A DNA stretch of 64,000 bases. It comes from Nocardioides daeguensis. Lineage in GTDB: Bacteria > Actinomycetota > Actinomycetes > Propionibacteriales > Nocardioidaceae. The position numbers and the translations under genes are program-made. Position 1 is the stretch's first letter; every line of letters starts with the position of its first letter. Where the stretch lies: the NCBI RefSeq assembly GCF_019192965.1, contig NZ_JAHTKU010000017.1:165912-229911 (forward strand), written 5' to 3'. The notes under the pieces were generated by a model. It did no database searches. It was not told the origin of the DNA and saw only the letters and a list, made by a program, of their open reading frames with translations. Of this stretch, positions 56,131 to 64,000 are shown one piece after another.

Positions 56131-58487
56131 CCCCGACTCCTCTCGAGCCGACGTGGCCGGTGCCCGCCCGGGATCTCGACGACCGGTGCCGTACCCCGGC
56201 GCGCGCGGATCGGACACCGTGACGAGACCGTCACCACGCCCTCGCCCACCCGTACCCGCACGTCCGAGGAGAGGCACCGGAAGGCCACCTCGACCTCCCG
56301 CCAGCTCGCGGGGAGGTGCGGATCGATGCACAGCACCGCATCGACCACCTCGACACCGACGAAGCCGAAGAGGAACGCCTGCCAGGCGCCACCCATCGCA
56401 CCGAGATGAAGACCGCCCGCGGTCGTTGCGGCGAGGTCGTCGAGGTCGATCCGCAACGCCGTCCTGAGCAGCGCACGGGCTTGGTCCGGGTGTCCACCAC
56501 GGGCGAGCACCAGCGCATTGACCGCGGGTGAGAGCGAGGAGCCGTGGGCCGTGCGGGGCAGGTAGTGGTCGAGGTTCGCCTGGAGCGACCCCGGTGCGAC
56601 CTCGCCCGGCACCATCATGTGAAGCATGAGCACATCGGCCTGCTTGATCAGCTGGGACCGGGCGACACGCCGCCGTCCGATCAGGACGTCGGCGGCCAAC
56701 GGCGGCGGACCCAGGTCGCCGACCGTCAACGGCTCGAGCGCGAAGTAGCCCTGGAACTGCTCGTAGCGCCCCGTCTCCTCGTCATAGCCGTCGACGATCG
56801 CATCGGCGAGGTCCAGCCACCTGCGCCGTCGCGCCTGGCCCGCGCGCGGGACCTCCGCCGCTGCGGCCCTCAGGTTCCACCTCACCATGACGTTGGTGAA
56901 GGCGTTGTCGTCGACGTCCTCGTGGTACTCGTCCGGCCCGATGACACCGCGAAGGTGCGCCCGCCGATCCGCACCCACCGGAATCCGGGACACCCAGTAG
57001 TCCGCCGTCGCTGCCAGCAGACGGCGCTCCTGCGCGGAGAGGTCGCGTCCTGCCCATCGCGCCTGGCGCACGACCGCCCAAGCGACGTCAGCCGTCACGT
57101 GCTCCTCGCGAAGCCCCGTGAAGATGGGCACCTCCTCTCCCCCGAGCTGGCCGTGCCGCGGAGTGACGTCGTCGCCGGTGAGAGCCGACTCCCACGGGAA
57201 CCGGGCTCCGTGGCATCCGTGAGCCTCGGCGTGTGCGCGAGCCGCCGGGAGCCGACTCAAGCGGTAGCGGACCATCGCGGCCGCCGCCGCCGGGGCGATC
57301 GTCATCATGGCCGGCAGCACGAACACGTCGGCGTCCCAGAAGACGTGGCCGGCGTACCCACTGCCGGACAGCCCGCGCGCCCCCACGGCGAGCTCGCCGT
57401 GACCGTCGCTCAGGGACCAGAGGTGGAAGAGCAGGAAGCGAAGGCCCAGCTCGAGCTCCGGATCGTCAGGCACGCTGACCCCGGCCGTGGCCCAGCGCTC
57501 GGCCCACTCCCGTCGCTGCGCTGAGAGCAGGCGGTCGAAGCCCTGCCGGGCCGCGGCCCCCAGATGCTCCTCGGCATCGGCTCGACGCGGAACGGAGCTG
57601 GGCTCGCCCACGAACGCCGCGAGGCGCTCGTGGGTGTGCAGGTCGTCGTCCGTGCTGGTGCAGTCGCGGATCATCACCCCGACTCCGCCCCCAGCTGCGC
57701 CCTCGCACCACCGCCACACCTCTCCCCCCTCGCCCGCCACGGAGCGGACCTGGTCCGCCGGCGCCTCGACCCTCATCGCGGCCGACCCCGGCAGGGCGAG
57801 GCTGGCGAACCGGGCGCTCCTGAACGGTCGAGTGCCCGCGGCGACCTGCTCCCGTACCAGGACGCCGCTGCGCAGGTCGAGCCAGCGCACGTCCTGCTCG
57901 ACAGGGCTCAGCGACGAGACATCGGTCCAGCTCGGACCGACCACCAGGCCGTCCTCCGGACGGTCGCCGGCGTACACCCCCGCGGCCAGCACCATCGCCT
58001 CGCGGCCTGGAACCTGTTCCTCGACCGCACCTCGGGTGCCCACGTAGCCGGAGCACAACGTGAAGAGAGCCTCGTCGACGCGACGCCGGTTCGCCGCCTG
58101 TCCCTGACGCTGCACGACCCAGCGCGGGTCGCGATCGATGTCCGGCACCCGGAGCCGCCCTGATCGCCGCAGCTGGTCGTCGAGCATCTCGAGCGGCGAG
58201 TCCGGGCCCTCCAGCACCAGGACCAGGTCGGGGCCCACACCGAGATCGTGGAACCGCCGGAACAGCTCCGGCCGTGCAACGGGCAGGGTGTCGTCGACGC
58301 ACCACACCTGGCCCGGTCCCGGCATCGTGCCCAGCTGCCGAGCCGCGCCGCGTCCCAGGATCCCGACGTGGACCCCGCGTGCGGACAAGGACCTGACCCG
58401 CGCCAGCAGGTCGTCGGAGCCGGCGACCGCACCCACGGCGCCTGCCCAAGCCAGTACGACGGCTCCGTAGGTGCGGTCGGCTCGCAT
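56127..58487 (-). CDS. GH65 family glycosyl hydrolase/phosphorylase with HAD-like N-terminal remnant
   Basis: A 786-residue protein. Residues about 1-130 resemble a worn HAD/phosphatase domain (GAVVLAWAGAVGAVAG, GVHVGILGRG) without the catalytic DxD. The rest is GH65: beta-sandwich, then the helical barrel with FWDADVFVLP and the catalytic Glu in GVIGPDEYHEDVDDNAFTN (near 518), and HGSSLSPAVNALV. GH65 enzymes phosphorolyse or hydrolyse trehalose/maltose-type disaccharides. M. tuberculosis Rv2006 (otsB1, DosR-linked) combines HAD, OtsB and GH65. Confidence 0.87.
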   Translation of the reverse strand: MRADRTYGAVVLAWAGAVGAVAGSDDLLARVRSLSARGVHVGILGRGAARQLGTMPGPGQVWCVDDTLPVARPELFRRFHDLGVGPDLVLVLEGPDSPLEMLDDQLRRSGRLRVPDIDRDPRWVVQRQGQAANRRRVDEALFTLCSGYVGTRGAVEEQVPGREAMVLAAGVYAGDRPEDGLVVGPSWTDVSSLSPVEQDVRWLDLRSGVLVREQVAAGTRPFRSARFASLALPGSAAMRVEAPADQVRSVAGEGGEVWRWCEGAAGGGVGVMIRDCTSTDDDLHTHERLAAFVGEPSSVPRRADAEEHLGAAARQGFDRLLSAQRREWAERWATAGVSVPDDPELELGLRFLLFHLWSLSDGHGELAVGARGLSGSGYAGHVFWDADVFVLPAMMTIAPAAAAAMVRYRLSRLPAARAHAEAHGCHGARFPWESALTGDDVTPRHGQLGGEEVPIFTGLREEHVTADVAWAVVRQARWAGRDLSAQERRLLAATADYWVSRIPVGADRRAHLRGVIGPDEYHEDVDDNAFTNVMVRWNLRAAAAEVPRAGQARRRRWLDLADAIVDGYDEETGRYEQFQGYFALEPLTVGDLGPPPLAADVLIGRRRVARSQLIKQADVLMLHMMVPGEVAPGSLQANLDHYLPRTAHGSSLSPAVNALVLARGGHPDQARALLRTALRIDLDDLAATTAGGLHLGAMGGAWQAFLFGFVGVEVVDAVLCIDPHLPASWREVEVAFRCLSSDVRVRVGEGVVTVSSRCPIRARRGTAPVVEIPGGHRPRRLERSRG

Positions 58488-58500
58488 GACGGCGATCTCC

Positions 58501-58701
58501 TCAGGACCGGTGCGAGGCGATCAGGAGGACCGCACCCGACACCCCCGCCGCGTAGTACGTCCCGACCGCTCGGCCGGGGACCGCTGTCGGCAGCACGCCG
58601 TCGGCGAGCGCCCAGGTCAGCAGCAGCACCACCACCGCGGTGCTCCAGCTGACCGCCACGGGGAATCCGCCGACCCTTCCCAGGCTCAGTTCCGCACGCA
58701 T
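58501..58701 (-). pseudogene. Truncated site-2-protease (M50)-like membrane protein
   Basis: A 66-residue frame: MRAELSLGRVGGFPVAVSWSTAVVVLLLTWALADGVLP then YYAAGVSGAVLLIASHRS. This matches the first two helices of Rv2625c-type site-2 proteases, which continue SLxxHELAHA. Here the frame stops just before the zinc motif and runs straight into the ribosome-binding site of the GH65 gene (GGAGATCGCCGTC then ATG). It still has its own GGGGGAG site and promoter, so the stub is probably translated but cannot be a protease. Confidence 0.6.
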
Positions 58702-58741
58702 GCGCTCCCCCTTCGTCTCGGTGGCAGGCCGCCCCACACCC

Positions 58742-58835
58742 AGCCTCGGCAGGGAGCACGGCTCGCGCCAGAGCCGAGAGGCCCGCAGGACCGGGTCAAT
58801 GGTCCGCCCGTCCCGCGGACCCCCGAATTGACCAT
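58742..58835. promoter_or_regulatory. Bidirectional DevR-type promoter (protease stub-GH65 / second kinase)
   Basis: Boxes GAGCCGAGAGGCC (58771-58783) and GGTCAATGGTCC (58794-58805), 22.5 bp apart; minus -10 GAGGCT (58747-58742) and plus -10 GACCAT (58830-58835), each about 30 bp from the nearest box centre. A further inverted copy of the second half-site (ATTGACCA) follows at 58827. Confidence 0.7.
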
Positions 58836-58862
58836 TCCGCCCGGCCCCGGGCCGGAGTGAGG

Positions 58863-60425
58863 ATGGGCCACGTGGTCGGCGACGACACGAGGGAGGGCGC
58901 GTCTGGGCTGCCCGCCGCGGCCCAGGCACTGCTCGACGCCATGGTGGCGATCAGCTCCGAGTTCGACCCGCACCACGTCCTGGACCGCATCGTGCGAGCC
59001 GCCTGCGACCTCACCGGCGCACGGTACGGCGCGCTGGGGGTGATCGCTCCGGACCGCTCGCTCAGCGACTTCGTCACCCACGGCCTCGACGCCTCGGAGC
59101 GTGCCGCGATCGGAGACCCCCCGCACGGGAGAGGACTCCTCGGACTCGTGATCGACGACCCCCGGCCCTTGCGGCTGGATCGGATCCAGGACCATCTCGC
59201 GTCCTACGGGTTCCCGGCCGGCCACCCACCGATGACGACGTTCCTCGGCGTGCCCGTGACCGTGCGGGGCGAGGTCTTCGGGAACCTCTACCTGACCGAG
59301 AAGCGGGAGGGCCTCCCGTTCACCGCCGAGGACGCATCGTTGGTGCAGGCACTCGCCCGGGTGGCCGGCTTCACGATCGCCAACGCCCTCGCCTACGCCC
59401 GAACCGAGTCACGGCGAACGATGCTGGAGGCCATCGCCCGCGTCACCGAGGCTGCCGGCAACCCGGAGGGCGGGCCTGGACCGCTCGAGCTCGTCGCCAG
59501 CGCCGCCCGCACGGCGTTCGGATGTGACACCGTCGGGGTCCTCCTGCGCACGCACGACCTCCACCTGATGAGTGCCTCCGACGGCGACGGCGCCGTCGCC
59601 CTGCGCCAGCGGCTGACAGCGCAGGGCCCAGCCATCCAGGCGGCGGCACGCGGGGACCGGCCGCGCCGGTTCGCGTGGGGCATGGTCGTGCCGTTGCCGA
59701 CGCGGGTGCACCCGCCCGTCGCGCTGGTCGCCGCGCCAGCGCCCGTGGACCCGGACAGCCACGACCTCGTCTGTGGTTTCGCCGAGCAGGCCGGCCTCGC
59801 CCTCGACCGGGTGCAGGCCCTCCGCGACCGCGAGGCCCTGGCCGTGCTGACCGACCGCGACCGGATCGCTCGCGACCTGCACGACCTCGTGATCCAGCGG
59901 CTGTTCGCCACCGGGATGGGGCTCGAAGGCTTGCGCCACCAGGTGCACCCACCGGGCGGGGACCGCCTCGATCGCCTGATCGCCGATCTCGACGCCACCA
60001 TCCGCGACATCCGGATGACCATCTTCGAGCTCCAGCGTCCCGTCGGCTCCGCGCGGGCGAAGATCCTGGCCCTCGTGGATGAGGCGGAGGAGATGCTCGG
60101 CTTCCGGCCGACCCTCGGACTCACCGGCCCCGTGGACACGCTGCTCACGTCCGACCACGCGCGGCACCTGGAGGCGGTGCTGCGCGAGCTGCTGTCCAAC
60201 GCGGCCCGCCACGCGAACGCGACGGAGCTGGCGATCGAGGTGAACGCACTCCCGACCGAGGTGACCCTGCTGGTCACCGACGACGGGAAGGGCCTCGACG
60301 GCGACCTGCCGCACAGCGGCCTGGCCAACGCTGCACTCCGGGCACGCGAGCTCGGCGGTGACCTCGAGGTCCGCGACGTCGACCCGCACGGCACCCGGGT
60401 CCGCTGGACCGTGCCCGTCCGGTGA
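58863..60425 (+). CDS. Second DevS/DosT-like GAF sensor histidine kinase
   Basis: A 520-residue kinase homologous to devS. GAF-A (about 15-178) ends in NLYLTEKREGLPFTAEDASLVQALA; the haem-ligand position is kept in FPAGHPPM (His121) although the first His of the pair is Gly. GAF-B (about 185-320) is degenerate. HisKA_3 His340 ([16 protein letters not shown]) and HATPase (NAARHANA, DDGKGL) are intact. Presumed to phosphorylate DevR in parallel with devS, as DosT does. GGAGTGAGG precedes the ATG; a GTG at 58857 is the alternative start. Confidence 0.86.
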   Translation: MGHVVGDDTREGASGLPAAAQALLDAMVAISSEFDPHHVLDRIVRAACDLTGARYGALGVIAPDRSLSDFVTHGLDASERAAIGDPPHGRGLLGLVIDDPRPLRLDRIQDHLASYGFPAGHPPMTTFLGVPVTVRGEVFGNLYLTEKREGLPFTAEDASLVQALARVAGFTIANALAYARTESRRTMLEAIARVTEAAGNPEGGPGPLELVASAARTAFGCDTVGVLLRTHDLHLMSASDGDGAVALRQRLTAQGPAIQAAARGDRPRRFAWGMVVPLPTRVHPPVALVAAPAPVDPDSHDLVCGFAEQAGLALDRVQALRDREALAVLTDRDRIARDLHDLVIQRLFATGMGLEGLRHQVHPPGGDRLDRLIADLDATIRDIRMTIFELQRPVGSARAKILALVDEAEEMLGFRPTLGLTGPVDTLLTSDHARHLEAVLRELLSNAARHANATELAIEVNALPTEVTLLVTDDGKGLDGDLPHSGLANAALRARELGGDLEVRDVDPHGTRVRWTVPVR

Positions 60426-60449
60426 GCTCGCCCGTCGTCGGTCGGCGGG

Positions 60450-62522
60450 TCAGGAGCCTGGTCCCATCCGGTGCCGTCCGGCCGGGTCCACCTCGATCGT
60501 GTAGGTCGCGCCCCGCCAGCGCAGGCCGTCCAGCCGGAGCGGGAGCATCTGGTCGGGCAGGAACGGCTCGCACTCGAGACCGTCCTGCCCCGGCTCCAGC
60601 CCCAGCAGCGACCGCATGATCTCCACGGGCGCGGCCGCCGCCCACGCCTGAGGCGAGCACGCCGCCGGGTACGGCACCGGGATGCCGGTCGTCGCGCGGT
60701 CGAAGCCGCCGAACAGCTCGGGCAACCGGTGGTCGAAGACGCGGGCGGCGTCGAGCAGGGCGTTCGCGACTCGCGCGGCCTCGACGGTGTAGCCGTAGCG
60801 CGCCAGCCCGGAGACACACAGGGCCGTGTCGTGCGGCCACACCGACCCGTTGTGGTAGCTCAACGGGTCGTAGCGGCCCATGGAAGAGGCGAGGGTCCGG
60901 ATTCCCCAGCCGGAGAAGAGCTCGGGCGACAGCAGGTGGGACACCACCTGGTCGGCGAGCCGCAGGTCGACGATGCCGGACCACAGCAGGTGCCCGAGCG
61001 CTGAGGTGAGGGCATCGACGGGTTGCTGGTCACGGTCGAGCGCGGCGGCGTACCAGCCGCGGTCGGGCAACCAGAAGCGTTGGCCGAACCGCTCCTTGAG
61101 GTCGTCGGCCCGTCGGCGCCACTCCCCGGCATGGCGGCCGCCCTCGAGTGCGTCGGCGAGGTCTGCCCGAGCGCGGAATGCGGCGTAGACGTAGCCCTGG
61201 ACCTCGGCCAGCGCGATGGGCGGCTCCGCGAGCCGGCCGTCGGCGAAGTTCACGCCGTCCCAGGAGTCCTTCCACCCTTGGTTGCGCAGACCGTTCGGGG
61301 TCTTGCGGACGTACGACAAGAACCCGTCGCGGTCGCTGGACTCCGTGATCCAGTCCAGGGCGCGGTCGACTGCCTGGAGCAGGTCGGGAGTGACCGCGGC
61401 AGGGCCGGACCAGCGAGCGACCTGTCCGACGGCCACGACGAAGAGCGGCGTCGCGTCGACGCTCCCGAAGTAGGCACTGCCCCCACCGAGTGCCAGCGTC
61501 CCCGCCGGACCGAGCCGCAGCTCGTGCAGGATCCGCCCCGGTTCCTCCTCCGACACCGCATCGCGTTGCCGCCCCTGGTGTGCGGCCAGGACGTGGCAGG
61601 TGTCCAGCGCCAGCTCAGGCGAGAGCGGCAGCATCATCAGCGACGAGATCAGCGCGTCACGGCCGAACAGGGCCATGAACCACGGAGCTCCGGCCGCGAC
61701 GACCGGGTGGTCGGGGTCGTCGGAGTCGAAGATTCGCAGGATGCCGAGATCCTCGACGCTGGTCTGCAGCAGCCCACGGACACGAGCATCGGGGGTATCG
61801 AGCCGTGGAGCCGTCGCCCACCACTCCGCACGGCGCCGGTACGGCAGAGCCTCCCGGACCGGAACGTCACGAGGATGGTGCGGTTCCAGGACGACCCCGC
61901 CTGCCGAGACGACCACCTCGAGGATCGTGCTCCAGGACCCGTGCGGGCCGAGGTCGACGGTCCAGGAGATGCCGCTCGGTGTTGCCCGAGCGGCGCCGTC
62001 GGGAACGACGACGAGCCCGTAGCCACGATCGGGGACGCCTTCGATCCGCAGGTGGTTGGGCTGGATCACCCGTGCCGGCAGCGACGATTCGCCCGCTCGG
62101 CCGTCCTTGACCTCGAAGATGTCGGCGAGGTCGCTGGCGACTGCCAGCTCCATTGCGACCCGGCGGTGACGAGGAGTGCAGTTCACCAGGCTGATCTCCT
62201 CCCGCAGGCCGTCTCCGACGACACGGTGCCGCGTGACCACGATCTCGTGGGCACCCGACTCCGCCGGCAACCTGAGGTGTCCGACGTGGACGGCCGCGTA
62301 CGGCGTCTCGTGGTGGACGGTCAGCGGCGCGGGGCGGCGGCCCTCGACGGTCAGGTCCCAGACCCGCAGCATGCGGGTGTCCCTGACGAACAGGCCGCCC
62401 GGATCGACACCGCCAAGGTCGCCTGCCCGGTCCCCGATGCAGAACGTCGTGCCCTCCATGAGCGTGACGCTGCTCGCGGCCAACGCGGCCGGCGCCTCAG
62501 TGAACAACCACGGTTCGGTCAC
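60450..62522 (-). CDS. Amylo-alpha-1,6-glucosidase-type glycogen debranching enzyme
   Basis: A 690-residue protein. The N-terminal GDE_N_bis domain (about 10-215: GTTFCIGDRAGDLGGVDPGGLFVRDTRMLRVWDL) is followed by an (alpha/alpha)6 barrel with GAPWFMALFGRDALISS, QGWKDSWDGVNFADGRL, EVQGYVYAAFRA and SVWPHDTALCVSGL. It removes alpha-1,6 branches of stored glucan or acts on related oligosaccharides. GTG start with GGGGGAG upstream. Convergent with the second kinase gene (24 bp between stops). Confidence 0.87.
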   Translation of the reverse strand: MTEPWLFTEAPAALAASSVTLMEGTTFCIGDRAGDLGGVDPGGLFVRDTRMLRVWDLTVEGRRPAPLTVHHETPYAAVHVGHLRLPAESGAHEIVVTRHRVVGDGLREEISLVNCTPRHRRVAMELAVASDLADIFEVKDGRAGESSLPARVIQPNHLRIEGVPDRGYGLVVVPDGAARATPSGISWTVDLGPHGSWSTILEVVVSAGGVVLEPHHPRDVPVREALPYRRRAEWWATAPRLDTPDARVRGLLQTSVEDLGILRIFDSDDPDHPVVAAGAPWFMALFGRDALISSLMMLPLSPELALDTCHVLAAHQGRQRDAVSEEEPGRILHELRLGPAGTLALGGGSAYFGSVDATPLFVVAVGQVARWSGPAAVTPDLLQAVDRALDWITESSDRDGFLSYVRKTPNGLRNQGWKDSWDGVNFADGRLAEPPIALAEVQGYVYAAFRARADLADALEGGRHAGEWRRRADDLKERFGQRFWLPDRGWYAAALDRDQQPVDALTSALGHLLWSGIVDLRLADQVVSHLLSPELFSGWGIRTLASSMGRYDPLSYHNGSVWPHDTALCVSGLARYGYTVEAARVANALLDAARVFDHRLPELFGGFDRATTGIPVPYPAACSPQAWAAAAPVEIMRSLLGLEPGQDGLECEPFLPDQMLPLRLDGLRWRGATYTIEVDPAGRHRMGPGS

Positions 62523-62672
62523 GGCTCACTCCCCCGCTCGATCATCATCAGGCCAATCGGCTGCCAGCGGCCGGGCACGACGCGCTGCCCTCTCCACCGG
62601 TGCCCGCTTTGACGGTGCTCAACGTGACCGTCGCCGTCCTCTCCGTCGGTTGACCACCGACCAGTCAAGTCC

Positions 62673-62757
62673 CCTCGCCCGGCCGCCTCCACGGCCATCC
62701 GTCACCCACCGGGGGTGCCCTTCGGCCCTACCCGATCGCCTGGGTTCGGCGAAGGCT
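62673..62757 (+). promoter_or_regulatory. Three-box DevR-type promoter (copy 2 of the repeated element)
   Basis: Boxes CCTCGCCCGGCC (62673-62684), GGCCATCCGTCA (62693-62704) and TGCCCTTCGGCC (62716-62727); -10 AAGGCT (62752-62757), then GGTCCC and ATG 62764. The segment from CCAGTCAAG (62661) to CCCTAC (62731) repeats 54200-54269, including spacing. Confidence 0.68.
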
Positions 62758-62763
62758 GGTCCC

Positions 62764-63603
62764 ATGAGTGAGAACCCTTCCTGCATCGTCGTCGGGTACG
62801 ACGGATCTGCCAGCGCGGACGCCGCGCTCGCCTGGGCCGCCTCCGACTCCGCGACGGATCTGCGGGTCGTGCTCGTCGGCACGGCGATGGACCCGGTCCT
62901 GGGCGGCTACCGCCACGTCATGGACCGGGCCGTCGAGGAGTGGCGCACGGCCGCCACGGAACGCGTCGCGGCACTCGGGCGACCCGACGCCACCATCGAC
63001 GTCCGGCACGGGCCCGTCGTTCCCGAGCTGCTCCAGGCGGCGGAGAAGGCATCGATGCTGGTCGTCGGGAGCACCGGCCACGGCCTGGCTGCCGGGACCC
63101 TCACCGGGTCGGTCAGTCAGCACGTCGCGCGCCACGCCCCCTGCCCCGTCGTCGTGGTCCGCCCGCGGCACTCGACGGTGGTGGACCGGATCGTGGTCGG
63201 CGTCGACGACTCACCGGAGTCCGCCCAGGCGCTCCGGTTCGCCTGCGAGCGCGCCCGGCGCACGGGAGAGGGCGTGACCGCCATCCATGGCTACTTCTCC
63301 GTTCTCGCCCACGTCCTCACCTTCGACGGTGCCGAGTCCGACGTCGCCGACCGGCAGCTGGCCGCCGCCGAGAAGCTCGTCCGGGAGCTGTGCCGCGACT
63401 GCGCCGCGGAGTTCCCCGACGTCGAGATCGAGCCCGAGGCGATCCCGGTCCGCGCCGGGCAGGTGCTGGTCGACGCCAGTCGGGCTGCCTCGCTGCTCGT
63501 CGTCGGATCGCGCGGCCGGGACGCGTTCGCCGAGATGCTCCTGGGATCGGTCAGCCAGCACGTCCTGGCGCACGCCCAATGTCCGGTGGCCATCGTCCGG
63601 TGA
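62764..63603 (+). CDS. Tandem-domain universal stress protein
   Basis: A 279-residue protein with two UspA domains, both with intact ATP loops: IVVGYDGSASADAALAWAASD with VVGSTGHGLAAGTLTGSVSQHVARHAPCPVVV, and IVVGVDDSPESAQALRFACERA with VVGSRGRDAFAEMLLGSVSQHVLAHAQCPVAI. It resembles mycobacterial Rv2623. Likely leaderless; followed after 41 bp by the DUF1876 gene. Confidence 0.92.
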   Translation: MSENPSCIVVGYDGSASADAALAWAASDSATDLRVVLVGTAMDPVLGGYRHVMDRAVEEWRTAATERVAALGRPDATIDVRHGPVVPELLQAAEKASMLVVGSTGHGLAAGTLTGSVSQHVARHAPCPVVVVRPRHSTVVDRIVVGVDDSPESAQALRFACERARRTGEGVTAIHGYFSVLAHVLTFDGAESDVADRQLAAAEKLVRELCRDCAAEFPDVEIEPEAIPVRAGQVLVDASRAASLLVVGSRGRDAFAEMLLGSVSQHVLAHAQCPVAIVR

Positions 63604-63644
63604 GCCGCCCGTCCCCCTCAGCCTGACCAACGAAGGAGAACGAG

Positions 63645-63911
63645 ATGCACGCGACGACCTGGCACGTCGAGATCCACCTGTCCGAGGACGGACAGCGCAC
63701 CCGGGCGGAGGCCGTGCTGCGCACCACCGCCGGCACCGAGCTGCGCAGCGTCGGCCTGGCACGACGCAGCCCCGACGACCGGGACGCCCCGGAGATCGGA
63801 GACGAGCTCGCGGTCTGCCGGGCGCTCAGCGCACTGGCCCACGACCTGTTCGAGGCGTCGGTCCTCGACGTGGAGGCGAACACCGGCACGAGCTCGACGT
63901 TCACGATGTGA
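63645..63911 (+). CDS. DUF1876 (Rv1738/Rv2632c-like) protein
   Basis: An 88-residue protein: TWHVEIHLSEDGQRTRAEAVLRT, then GLARRSPDDRDAPEIGDELAVCRALSALAHDLFEASVLDVEANTG. This is the DUF1876 fold, whose member Rv1738 is strongly DosR-induced and structurally similar to ribosome hibernation factors. A role in protecting idle ribosomes is inferred, not shown. GAAGGAGAACGAG precedes the ATG. Confidence 0.87.
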   Translation: MHATTWHVEIHLSEDGQRTRAEAVLRTTAGTELRSVGLARRSPDDRDAPEIGDELAVCRALSALAHDLFEASVLDVEANTGTSSTFTM

Positions 63912-64000
63912 CGACGGAGCGGCAGAGCGAGATGTCGTGAGCCGTCCGGTCCCGGCGGCTCGCGACCGGGGGCGGCGGCGGAGCCTTACGCTCGCAGCGG
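63912..64000 (+). other. Window end, possible promoter of the next gene
   Basis: No coding frame is supported. TACGCT at 63987-63992 resembles the -10 hexamers used in this region and would direct transcription into a gene just outside the window. Tandem boxes are not clear here. Confidence 0.25.

Overview
The window comes from a very GC-rich chromosome with almost complete G/C third positions, many GTG starts, one TTG start, four-base stop/start overlaps and several apparently leaderless genes. This points to an actinobacterium. The mix of genes (fused CydDC, DUF222/HNH protein with a TCGAAC-N4-GTTCGA LexA box, DevR/DevS relatives, DUF1876) fits the Nocardioidaceae or a nearby family such as Nocardioides; the genus is an inference.

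Layout. 1-18.3 kb is mostly ordinary chromosome: the end of an aldehyde dehydrogenase gene; a three-gene Wadjet/MksBEF-type SMC operon (2032-7747) with no adjacent JetD nuclease; a DUF3303 protein and a secreted beta-propeller; a glutathionyl-hydroquinone-reductase relative; an SOS-type DUF222/HNH gene; a gene-poor, compositionally odd stretch (12.07-12.9 kb); a large acyl-CoA dehydrogenase; an S24-fold protein with a LexA box over its start codon; a metallophosphoesterase and a 5'-3' exonuclease.

18.3-63.9 kb is a continuous hypoxia/dormancy island resembling the DosR (DevR) regulon of mycobacteria, but larger in metabolic scope. It encodes the regulator DevR, two DevS/DosT-like GAF kinases that keep the haem-ligand histidine position, five universal stress proteins, three PNPOx-like flavin/deazaflavin proteins, two CBS proteins, an Acg-type nitroreductase, cytochrome bd with its CydDC exporter, the arginine deiminase pathway (arcA-arcB-arcC plus a YfcC-type transporter), a CtpF-like P-type ATPase, pyruvate phosphate dikinase with a Pat-type acetyltransferase, a phosphoribosyltransferase-hydrolase next to an erythromycin-esterase protein, storage-carbohydrate enzymes (GH65, amylo-1,6-glucosidase, GT4), thioredoxin and a DUF1876 (Rv1738-like) protein.

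The most striking feature is the promoter logic. Fourteen intergenic or gene-end segments carry tandem copies of a degenerate palindrome (about GGNCNWWNGNCC) spaced 20-23 bp centre to centre. A NAnnnT -10 hexamer starts 29-31.5 bp from the centre of the proximal copy in about 17 promoter directions. Many segments serve two divergent operons, and several -10 boxes lie 6-7 nt from the start codon, implying leaderless mRNAs. I infer one DevR-driven regulon giving low-oxygen respiration (cytochrome bd), fermentative ATP (arginine deiminase/carbamate kinase), PEP/pyruvate interconversion (PPDK), glycogen/trehalose turnover, and stress or ribosome protection. No rRNA, tRNA, CRISPR array, insertion sequence or phage was seen.
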